Source of the DNA: G039029935 sp039029935
Lineage (GTDB): Bacteria > Chloroflexota > Anaerolineae > Caldilineales > Caldilineaceae
Assembly: GCA_039029935.1 (NCBI GenBank)
Contig: JBCCFC010000854.1
Location: 1-6,115 of the forward strand
DNA: 6,115 bases
Direction of reading: 5' to 3'
A program made the position numbers and the translations under genes. The first letter of the stretch is position 1. Each line of letters starts with the position of its first letter. Shown here in pieces: positions 1 to 5,957 of this stretch. The notes below the pieces were generated by a model. The model saw only the letters and a list, made by a program, of their open reading frames with translations, was not told the origin of the DNA and did no database searches.

Positions 1-267
1 AAAAATTTTGCAGAGACAGCAAGTGGCGAAATGGCGGCGAATCCAGTGGTACTCACGGTGGTGAGAACGGCTAAATACACCAGATTTCAGAGCTATTTCG
101 CTAACATGCACTCAAATGGCATTTTTACTGTCTACTGCGTCTTTTTTCCCGTATCTTCGGCTTCTACCAGAGGTAGAACCCTACTGCGTGTAATCTCTAA
201 TGCTGGCTTTTCATGTACAAACCGCACTAGAGAGTACTAACTCCACGATATACCCCTACTTGGCTAT
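1..267. other. Region downstream of livK, no supported gene
   Basis: No gene is convincingly supported here. On the plus strand one frame is open from the window edge to a stop at 238-240, with its first ATG at 31, but the predicted peptide has no recognisable motif and no visible ribosome binding site. On the minus strand, short frames starting near 200 and 137 close after a few codons. Another minus frame, beginning with a GTG near 83 and open to the left edge, is too short to judge. The segment holds a 7-bp hairpin (162-178) and two copies of a 9-bp direct repeat (132-140 and 181-189). No hairpin followed by a T-tract in the minus direction is visible, so the end of the livK transcript is not marked. 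The 3' end of a plus-strand gene converging on livK cannot be excluded. Confidence 0.5.
132..189. repeat. 9-bp direct repeat flanking a small hairpin
   Basis: The word CTACTGCGT occurs at 132-140 and again at 181-189. Between the copies lies an inverted repeat, TTCTACC at 162-168 and GGTAGAA at 172-178, with a 3-nt loop; it could extend by two G-C pairs past a C-C mismatch. In the minus direction, which is the direction of livK transcription, the hairpin is followed by A-rich rather than T-rich sequence, so it is not a canonical intrinsic terminator. It could be a remnant of a small mobile or repetitive element, or chance. Confidence 0.4.
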
Positions 268-1707
268 TTACTCAACTGCTGGCTTCGTGTCTGGCAATGT
301 CAGTACATCTGAAACTGGCAGATATTGGATAGCGCCATCGACCATTGTTGCTTGGCGAATCTGCATCATTGTACCAGAGCGATTGCCATCATTGACATCG
401 TATGGCAGCATAACACCCAGTGGTGTCAGGCTTTCCTGCTCTGCCATTGCAGCGATCACATTCTCGCCTGTAAACCCTTCAAGGCCACCAAACATGCTGA
501 CAGTCTGACGCATGGTATCGGCAATGGAGAAGAACGAGACATATGTACTCAAATAGGTATTGCTCCGATCTGACTCTGGATAGCCACCAGCCGCAAATGT
601 TGCTCGTAACTGTTGGATACCAGGATTATCGATATCATTCCACGCTGCATGTGGGAAGAGGCCATAGTAGCCGTCTGCCAAAGCTACATTTTCACCCAAA
701 ATGTTGAGTACATCAATGTTATTGGTCCAGTTCACACCACCAACAACCAACTGGTCCCATGCGCCCAATGCATGGATATTACCAATGACCTGCGCTGTAC
801 CAAATGATAGGTTTTGGGCATAAATGACGTTTGCACCCTGAAGCATCAAGTTTTGGATTTGACCTGTGACATCGGCATCAGGTGAAATCGCTTGCTCTTC
901 CAATGGCAACACAGTGACACCTAACCCTTCGATGTATGCCAATGCTTCTGGTGTGGTTGCGCCTGCACCATATGCGCTGGCCCAGCCAATGACGCCTACA
1001 ACGATATCATCACCCGCACCTTCTGGTTTGATGTCAGCCCAGCTCTCGCTAACCCACTGCACGAAACCTGCAAATTGGTCCGAGTAAATGGGGAAACCAG
1101 TAACGGTCAGCCCATTGGGTGGATTATAGATGGCCTCAGCATTCAACCCGGAAACGATGTTGACGATACCGTCTTCAACGACACGATCTTTGAGGGCAAT
1201 AGTTGCGCCACTACCATAGGTCAAGATGATGCCCGGCTTTGGATCATACGCACGGGCTTCTTCATAGGCCACAACTTCTTGCTCAACGTTATATTGCGTC
1301 TCACGGAAGATAACCTCCAGCGTGGCACCACAGATACCACCACCTTCATTAATCTGGCTCACGGCGTCCGAAGTTGCGACAACAAAGCCATCACCTAAAA
1401 TCGCGGCGAGTGGGCCTTCACGTCCGGCATGTTGGTGCAGGTAAATGGTTTCACCCGTCAGGTCTACCTCACAAATTTCATTTGCTGCTACTTGACCATC
1501 AATGGCTGCCTGTACGCCAGCCTCAATATCTAAATCTGCATCCACATCTTCAGCAGGTGCGTCTTCACTGGTTTCTTCAGCAGGTGCTTCCTCTCCGGCT
1601 TCCTCAGCAGCCGCCTCTTCAGCGGGTGCTGGTGCGGCGGGCGCACCACAGGCCGCCAAGCTAACGGCCAAAATTGCAATCAAGAGCCATAAAATTGACT
1701 TTCTCAT
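268..1707 (-). CDS. livK: Liv-type ABC transporter substrate-binding lipoprotein
   Basis: This is a 479-residue extracytoplasmic binding protein of the branched-chain amino acid (HAAT; periplasmic-binding type I) family. It should capture a small ligand and deliver it to the LivH/LivM permease. Residues 1-20 form a lipoprotein signal (Lys-rich start, hydrophobic stretch 5-18, lipobox L17-A-A-C20), so the mature protein is probably lipid-anchored at C20. Residues 21-62 are an Ala/Pro/Glu/Asp linker, and the binding domain follows from about residue 65. A Tyr-Gly-Ser-Gly-Ala-Thr stretch at 164-169 sits where Liv-type proteins have a ligand-contacting Ser/Thr loop. C79 and C126 could form the N-lobe disulfide known from LivJ/LivK; this is inferred. 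The start at 1707 is chosen because an AGGAG lies 8 nt upstream and the signal peptide begins there. The frame stays open to 1875, but that extension only translates the intergenic repeats. It is the last gene of the block, 184 nt after livM. The linker makes it longer than the roughly 370 residues usual for the family. The ligand is not deducible; with the CoA ligase nearby a carboxylic acid is as likely as Leu/Ile/Val. Confidence 0.9.
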   Translation of the reverse strand: MRKSILWLLIAILAVSLAACGAPAAPAPAEEAAAEEAGEEAPAEETSEDAPAEDVDADLDIEAGVQAAIDGQVAANEICEVDLTGETIYLHQHAGREGPLAAILGDGFVVATSDAVSQINEGGGICGATLEVIFRETQYNVEQEVVAYEEARAYDPKPGIILTYGSGATIALKDRVVEDGIVNIVSGLNAEAIYNPPNGLTVTGFPIYSDQFAGFVQWVSESWADIKPEGAGDDIVVGVIGWASAYGAGATTPEALAYIEGLGVTVLPLEEQAISPDADVTGQIQNLMLQGANVIYAQNLSFGTAQVIGNIHALGAWDQLVVGGVNWTNNIDVLNILGENVALADGYYGLFPHAAWNDIDNPGIQQLRATFAAGGYPESDRSNTYLSTYVSFFSIADTMRQTVSMFGGLEGFTGENVIAAMAEQESLTPLGVMLPYDVNDGNRSGTMMQIRQATMVDGAIQYLPVSDVLTLPDTKPAVE

Positions 1708-1715
1708 GTTGTTTT

Positions 1716-1720
1716 CTCCT
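1716..1720 (-). promoter_or_regulatory. Ribosome binding site of livK-like gene
   Basis: Read on the minus strand this is AGGAG followed by AAAACAAC and then the ATG at 1707, an 8-nt spacing. It is the strongest Shine-Dalgarno sequence in the window and decides the start at 1707 against the upstream in-frame ATG at 1875. It lies only 11 nt beyond the end of the repeat array that begins at 1732, so folding of the repeats could affect its access to ribosomes (inference). Confidence 0.8.
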
Positions 1721-1731
1721 TGAAAGTATAA

Positions 1732-1795
1732 GGGTTGAAGGGTTGAAAAGTTGAAGGGTTGAAAAGTTGAAGGGTTGAAAAGTTGAAGGGTTGAA
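1732..1795. repeat. 8-bp tandem repeat array A (RRGTTGAA)
   Basis: Eight contiguous 8-bp units, GGGTTGAA or AAGTTGAA on the plus strand, run from 1732 to 1795. They alternate so that a 16-bp unit, GGGTTGAAAAGTTGAA, is present in three perfect copies (1740-1755, 1756-1771, 1772-1787) flanked by a GGGTTGAA half-unit on each side. The array lies in the untranslated leader of livK. The unit length is not a multiple of three, and translation gives low-complexity Phe/Asn/Pro/Ser/Thr/Gln peptides, so it is non-coding. Confidence 0.95.
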
Positions 1796-1820
1796 GATGA
1801 GCAGTAATCCGTCTTGCCCT

Positions 1821-1876
1821 CTTCCACCTTTCCACCTTTCCACCTTTCCACCTTTCCACCTTTCCACCTTTCCACC
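1821..1876. repeat. 8-bp tandem repeat array B (TTTCCACC)
   Basis: Seven 8-bp units with plus-strand sequence TTTCCACC run from 1821 to 1876; the first has C for T at its first base and the other six are identical. The next unit begins to repeat and degenerates at 1877-1884. In the minus direction the unit reads GGTGGAAA. It starts 15 bp beyond the livM stop codon and is separated from array A by 25 bp. Its units are close to the reverse complement of array A units, so the two arrays form an imperfect inverted repeat. Confidence 0.95.
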
Positions 1877-1891
1877 TTTCAACTTCTATTG

Positions 1892-2959
1892 TTACCGCGC
1901 AAACGGCCTTAACCGCCACGCAGCTTTTATCAAAACCCAGCGATACGCCATGCCCCTTGGTTCAAAGATCAGGAAGAGGATAAGCGTGACGCCAAAGAAT
2001 ATGGGGCGGAAGGAGGTCAGCAATTCCGCCGATTGCCCTGGGAACATCTCTGAGAGGATATGCCCAAACCAGAGCGCAAAGTCATCTAGCAAAATGATAG
2101 CCGATACACCAAAGAAGGGGCCAAGCTTGTCCCCTTGCCCACCGATGACAAGCATCCCTAAAAAAAGAATGGATTCCGGCAATGCGTAGCCAAACTCCGT
2201 TCCCACACCGCGTTGACTGTGTGCTTTCAATGCGCCTGCGATGCCTGCCAGCATGGCGGCGATGAAAAAGGCGCGTAGCTTATAGCGGTACAGATTTACA
2301 CCGAGCAATTCTGCGGCCAAGTCATTATCGCGAATAGAGATAAAGGCGCGCCCCAGCTTTGTCCGCGTTAGGTTGTTGGTCAAAATAGTGGTGATGAGCA
2401 GTACAAAGAGCGAGAGATAGACAAACTGTGAAATCTCGCCAAATCTTATGCCAAAGAGTTCAACGACTGGGACGACAATGCTACCATCTTTGCCGCCAAG
2501 ATACTCTGGAAAAGTGTGTCGGCTGATCCAGGGGATAATAAACTGTGCAGCCAGCGTCGCCATCGCTAAATAGAAGCCCTTGACACGGAGTGACGGCAAG
2601 CCAAAGAGCAAACCAATGACACCAGTCGTCACCGCAGCGACGGGCAGTGAAAGATAAAAAGGCAATCCTAAATGTTGTGTTGTCAGGGCCGATGCATAGC
2701 CACCGACCAACATAAATGCAGCCTGCCCCAGTGAAATTTGTCCACACATGCCAATCAATACATTCAGCCCTTGGACAGCGATAATGGTGTAGGCGATTTG
2801 GTTGACGGTACTCACCAGATAGGCACTGCCCCACAGCGGCACAGTAAAAGCAACAATTAATGCGACCGCTGTCAACCCCCAGTGCCAAGGTTTGCGCAGA
2901 TAAGCAGCGTCTTCATCGTAGCTGCGGTCAAAATAACCCGCTGGACGCATGATGGCCAT
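1892..2959 (-). CDS. livM: Liv-type ABC transporter permease LivM
   Basis: This 355-residue inner-membrane permease of the HAAT family would pair with LivH to form the substrate channel. Hydrophobic segments are visible at about 27-50, 53-71, 76-93, 100-120, 127-145, 177-196, 229-247, 262-292 and 316-332. Family motifs are intact: GQISLGQAAF at 73-82, LRVKGFYLAMATLA at 124-137, and the cytoplasmic loop that contacts the ATPase around 205-231 (AFISIRDNDLAAELLG, then a conserved Tyr-Lys-Leu-x-Ala-Phe). GGQGDKLGP at 273-281 and the C-terminal EPRGM at 333-337 also fit. The start at 2959 has a GGAG 9 nt upstream (2969-2972). An in-frame ATG three codons later is possible but worse placed. The gene lies 31 nt after livH, consistent with co-transcription. 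Length is within the usual LivM range. Family assignment is firm; the transported compound is unknown. Confidence 0.95.
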   Translation of the reverse strand: MAIMRPAGYFDRSYDEDAAYLRKPWHWGLTAVALIVAFTVPLWGSAYLVSTVNQIAYTIIAVQGLNVLIGMCGQISLGQAAFMLVGGYASALTTQHLGLPFYLSLPVAAVTTGVIGLLFGLPSLRVKGFYLAMATLAAQFIIPWISRHTFPEYLGGKDGSIVVPVVELFGIRFGEISQFVYLSLFVLLITTILTNNLTRTKLGRAFISIRDNDLAAELLGVNLYRYKLRAFFIAAMLAGIAGALKAHSQRGVGTEFGYALPESILFLGMLVIGGQGDKLGPFFGVSAIILLDDFALWFGHILSEMFPGQSAELLTSFRPIFFGVTLILFLIFEPRGMAYRWVLIKAAWRLRPFAR

Positions 2960-2990
2960 AGTTTATAGCTCCGTTCTTTTTGAATCGTGA

Positions 2991-3926
2991 CTAGATTCGT
3001 TCGATTCGTTTTTGACCAAACAACCCTTCTGGGCGAATGATGAGTACAATCAATAACAGGACATAGGGGGCAATTTCCGCAGAATTGCGCACTTCAATAA
3101 CCTTGGATGTCTGTACCAGTGCTTGAACCAAGCCGATGCAGATGCCACCGATCAGCGCACCAGAGAAGGATTCTAGTCCACCAAGCAAAATAGCAGGGAA
3201 TGCCACCAGTGCAACCGTTGCCAAGTTAATGCTCACACCACTCAGTGTCGCCAGCAGAACACCACCCATTGTGGCGATGATACCTGTGATGGCCCATGAG
3301 AGGCCAAAAATGCGTGGCACTTTGATCCCGACACTACGTGCTAGCTCATGATTTTCTGATGTGGCGCGCATCGCAAGACCAATTTTGGTGTATTGGAAAT
3401 AGAGGATGAACAGTACCGAGACAATCGCCGCAACCACAAAGGCGGCGATCAATGCCTGTTTGAGGATAATTGTGTCGTTAAATGCACCTGGGAATGGAAT
3501 ACGAATGATGTCGGCTGGTGAAAACGGTGCTGGAAAGTTGCCCTTGGGTTCAACCCCAAAGGCGATGGTACTCAACCCGTCCATTAACTGTGCGAGGCCG
3601 AGTGTCATCAAAATAATCGACAGTAGCGGCTGACCGGACATGGGGCGCAGGGCAAACCGCTCGATGAGCAATCCGATAACAGTGGCGCAGATCATGGCGG
3701 CAATCACCGCTGCCCATAACGGCAGGTTGAACAATTCGTTGCCTATCTCCTCACCGCCAGCAAAAAACCACGTGAGAAAGGCGCCGACCATGACCATCTG
3801 CCCATGTGCAAAGTTGAAGACTTCGGACGATTTATAGATCAGCACGATGCCAAGTGCAATCAATGCGAGAATGCCACCATTTAAAAGGCCAGTGGCTAAT
3901 TGTTGCGGTACTAAGACCCAGTTCAT
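2991..3926 (-). CDS. livH: Liv-type ABC transporter permease LivH
   Basis: This 311-residue inner-membrane permease is the partner of LivM in a HAAT-family importer. Hydrophobic segments lie at roughly 7-30, 41-55, 68-90, 102-122, 157-177, 207-230, 236-265 and 286-299. Hallmarks are NFAHGQMVMVGAF at 38-50, ERFALRPM at 89-96, and the ATPase-facing loop at 183-213 (GLAMRATSENHELARSVGI). LLGGLESFSGALIGG at 247-261 and RPEGLFG at 298-304 complete the set. Length matches LivH proteins (about 290-310). The ATG at 3926 has a GGAG 10 nt upstream (3937-3940) on the minus strand. It is separated from the upstream acyl-CoA synthetase by 104 nt containing a strong inverted repeat, and from livM by 31 nt. 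Nothing in the protein looks truncated or degenerate. Confidence 0.95.
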   Translation of the reverse strand: MNWVLVPQQLATGLLNGGILALIALGIVLIYKSSEVFNFAHGQMVMVGAFLTWFFAGGEEIGNELFNLPLWAAVIAAMICATVIGLLIERFALRPMSGQPLLSIILMTLGLAQLMDGLSTIAFGVEPKGNFPAPFSPADIIRIPFPGAFNDTIILKQALIAAFVVAAIVSVLFILYFQYTKIGLAMRATSENHELARSVGIKVPRIFGLSWAITGIIATMGGVLLATLSGVSINLATVALVAFPAILLGGLESFSGALIGGICIGLVQALVQTSKVIEVRNSAEIAPYVLLLIVLIIRPEGLFGQKRIERI

Positions 3927-3956
3927 ACCCTTACGACTCCGTTGATTTGATGGTAT

Positions 3957-4014
3957 TCGGTAGGTCAGTAGGTCGGTATTCGGTGACTAACCTACCGACC
4001 TACTGACCTACCGA
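3957..4014. repeat. Perfect 22-bp inverted repeat (14-nt loop) between ligase and livH
   Basis: Positions 3957-3978 are exactly reverse-complementary to 3993-4014, with a 14-nt loop at 3979-3992. Three further pairs (GGT 3982-3984 with ACC 3990-3992) could form inside the loop. The arms are themselves built from short repeated words (GGTAGGT, CAGTAGGTC), and GGTATTCGGT occurs twice, at 3952-3961 and 3975-3984. The hairpin starts 17 nt beyond the synthetase stop codon on the transcript. The RNA after it is ATACCATCAAATC, without a U-tract, so it does not look like a standard intrinsic terminator. It could act as a stability element, an attenuator or a protein/RNase site, or be a repetitive element with no function. 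Confidence 0.9.
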
Positions 4015-4030
4015 CGCACTGACTACCGGA

Positions 4031-5932
4031 CTAAAGTTCCATTACCTTGACATCGGTTTCGACAACGCCTTCGCTGCCATCCTGATACTTGACTTGGGCG
4101 GCAACATAAATAGACTGCTGCCCAGCATACATGCCGCTGATGATATCGTCATAACGTTCGTAGAGAAAACGACGACGCAGTTTGCGTGTCCGTGTCATCT
4201 CTGCTTCATCCGCATCAAACTCTTTATGCATAAGCACAAATCGACGGACACGTCCCCCCTCGGGCAAGTTTTGGTTGACATCAACGACAGCTTCTTTAAT
4301 GAGTGCATAGACTTCATCTTTCTGGGACAAATCCACAAAAGTGGTATAGCCCAGCCCTCGCTGTTCGGCCCACCGTCCTACATTATCAAAATTCATGATC
4401 ACCAGTGCTGTGACAAAATCGCGCTCTTCGCTGCCCACCGCCATCACATCTTGGATGTATGGGTTAAATTTGAGACGCCCCTCAATAAATTGGGGCGAGA
4501 ATTTATCACCCGTCGCTAGCGTCATCATGTCTTTCACGCGGTCCAGATAGATAAGATGACCGTCATCGTCAATATAGCCAGCATCACCCGTACAGAACCA
4601 GCGTTCATTGTTTTCATCCGTCCAAAACGCCTCTTCGGTGGCCTCTGGATTTTTGTAGTAACCCGTAAATGCCGTTGGGCTCTGCACCAATACCTCACCC
4701 TCGTCGGAGATGCGAATGGTCGCATCGGGAATGGGCTGGCCGACGCTCGCAAATTTAATGTCGCCGTCACGGTGGATAGTCACGCCACCCGCAATTTCGG
4801 TTGATCCGTAAATCTGCTTGAGGTTGACACCCAACGCATGGAAGAAGCGGATGGCATCTGGGCTGAGTGCCGAGCCAGCCGTGTATGCTGCGCGAATTTG
4901 GGTCAACCCCATCTTGTCACGCAGGGGTCCAAAGACCATCATGTCGCCCAAACGATAGAGCCATTCTTTGGTTCCCGTGATTTCTTTGTTTTCAAGCTTG
5001 GCATCGGCTACTTGATAACCAATAGGGAGGAAGAACTCATAGAGTTTACGGTTAACCCAGCTAGATTCATTCATACGGACCTGAACCAAGCTCACGATTG
5101 AATCCCACTGACGCGAGCTGTAGAGGATGCCTTCCGGTGCGATCTCACGGATATTTGCCTGTGCGGTCTCTGGTTCTTCGGGGAAGTTCAGAATGATGCC
5201 GTAGACGACATGGGGAGCAACCCCCAACACGTGTTCAGCAATCCATCCCAAGGGCAAGATGCTCACATGATTGTCGGTGTCATAGCGTGGATCAATGGTT
5301 TCCGTACCTCTAGAGGCGGCAATGATGCTTCGATAGGAGAGCATCGCCCCCTTGGGTAATCCGGTTGTGCCCGATGTATAGCAGATCACGGCCATGTCCT
5401 CGGCCTCGCCCTGTTGCACCTCAGCCTCAAAGTCATGCGAAGACCCTCGCCCCAATGCCTGTACCTCGTCATAGGAAATCAGCCAAGGTTCGTCATAGCC
5501 CCAAAGTCCTTTGTCATCCCAGTAAATAACGCGTTTAACATTGGGCAGCTTGTCGCGAATTTCCAATAGCTTGTCACATTGCTCTTGGTCACGAGCAAAG
5601 ACAAAGGTGGCATCACAATGGTTGACTACATACTCGATCTCGTGGGGGGCAGCATCGGTGAAAATACCGACTTGAGTTGCCCCAATGGATTGCACTGCTA
5701 TATAGGACCAGAGATACTGACGATCATTGTCACCCACCGTGCAGATGTGGTCGCCCCGTTTCAGTCCCAGCTCGAGTAGCCCCAATGCAATGTCGCGTAC
5801 TTCATTGTAGGAATCTTCCCACGTGAATTCGCGCCAAATCCCCAGTTCTTTTTGGCGCAGGGCGACCTTCTTGCTTCCATATTGAGCGACCCGCTCTAGA
5901 AAAAATTGTGGAATTGTTTCCGCATTACTCAT
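4031..5932 (-). CDS. AMP-forming acyl-CoA synthetase (long-chain fatty acid-CoA ligase type)
   Basis: This 633-residue ANL-superfamily enzyme would activate a carboxylic acid to an acyl-AMP and then to an acyl-CoA, using ATP and CoA, in the cytoplasm. Motifs in order are the phosphate-binding loop TSGTTGLPKG at 186-195, a LPLGW(I)AEH segment at 226-234, NFPEEPET at 249-256, YGSTE at 375-379 and WFCTGD at 445-450. The hinge DRVKD at 464-468 follows, then TGDKFSP at 474-480 and a C-terminal MTRTRKLRRRF at 579-589 in which K584 is the likely catalytic lysine. The overall pattern is that of the COG1022/FAA1-like group, with a C-terminal tail of about 45 residues after the lysine. The start at 5932 is preferred over the in-frame ATG at 5986: the family N-terminus (ETIPQFFLERV) begins here, a partial Shine-Dalgarno AAGAG precedes it, and the longer form would overlap the upstream gene. 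It is the first gene of the block with the transporter genes, which suggests that an imported acid is its substrate. Chain length or aromatic preference cannot be read from the sequence. Confidence 0.93.
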   Translation of the reverse strand: MSNAETIPQFFLERVAQYGSKKVALRQKELGIWREFTWEDSYNEVRDIALGLLELGLKRGDHICTVGDNDRQYLWSYIAVQSIGATQVGIFTDAAPHEIEYVVNHCDATFVFARDQEQCDKLLEIRDKLPNVKRVIYWDDKGLWGYDEPWLISYDEVQALGRGSSHDFEAEVQQGEAEDMAVICYTSGTTGLPKGAMLSYRSIIAASRGTETIDPRYDTDNHVSILPLGWIAEHVLGVAPHVVYGIILNFPEEPETAQANIREIAPEGILYSSRQWDSIVSLVQVRMNESSWVNRKLYEFFLPIGYQVADAKLENKEITGTKEWLYRLGDMMVFGPLRDKMGLTQIRAAYTAGSALSPDAIRFFHALGVNLKQIYGSTEIAGGVTIHRDGDIKFASVGQPIPDATIRISDEGEVLVQSPTAFTGYYKNPEATEEAFWTDENNERWFCTGDAGYIDDDGHLIYLDRVKDMMTLATGDKFSPQFIEGRLKFNPYIQDVMAVGSEERDFVTALVIMNFDNVGRWAEQRGLGYTTFVDLSQKDEVYALIKEAVVDVNQNLPEGGRVRRFVLMHKEFDADEAEMTRTRKLRRRFLYERYDDIISGMYAGQQSIYVAAQVKYQDGSEGVVETDVKVMEL

Positions 5933-5938
5933 TGTAAG

Positions 5939-5942
5939 CTCT
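5939..5942 (-). promoter_or_regulatory. Weak ribosome binding site of the acyl-CoA synthetase
   Basis: On the minus strand AAAAGAGC precedes the ATG at 5932, with AGAG 6 nt from the start codon. It is a poorer match than the GGAG/AGGAG sites of the three transporter genes, but it is better than anything in front of the alternative ATG at 5986, and so supports the shorter protein. Confidence 0.5.
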
Positions 5943-5957
5943 TTTAAGTTAACCTTT

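Noticed and set aside
1..85. Minus-strand frame open to the left edge beginning with GTG near 83, with a TTVSTTGF stretch slightly reminiscent of TrkH-type transporters
   Set aside because: Only about 27 codons, with an in-frame stop just upstream and no ribosome binding site; the resemblance is too short to mean anything.
1..240. Plus-strand open frame from the left edge, first ATG at 31
   Set aside because: No recognisable motif and no ribosome binding site; the other plus frames are also open near the edge. It could be a gene tail but cannot be supported.
866..1664. Several plus-strand open frames antisense to livK, some Ala/Ser-rich
   Set aside because: They mirror the codon usage of the real gene on the other strand, and their Ala/Ser or Leu/Gln runs come from the linker-coding region. 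The same applies to plus-strand frames opposite livM, livH and the synthetase.
1708..1875. N-terminal extension of the livK frame up to an ATG at 1875
   Set aside because: It only translates the 8-bp repeat arrays into low-complexity peptide, and would place the lipoprotein signal in the middle of the protein. The ATG at 1707 has a strong ribosome binding site and a proper signal peptide.
1732..1876. CRISPR array
   Set aside because: The units are 8 bp and contiguous without unique spacers, so this is simple tandem repetition.
1791..2189. Plus-strand open frame with Pro/Phe/His repeats at its start
   Set aside because: Its first third translates array B, and the rest is antisense to livM; it has no family features.
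2982..2998. Small inverted repeat GAATC/GATTC across the livH stop codon, near a T-run
   Set aside because: Only a 5-bp stem, and in the direction of transcription it is followed by A-residues, so it is not a terminator.
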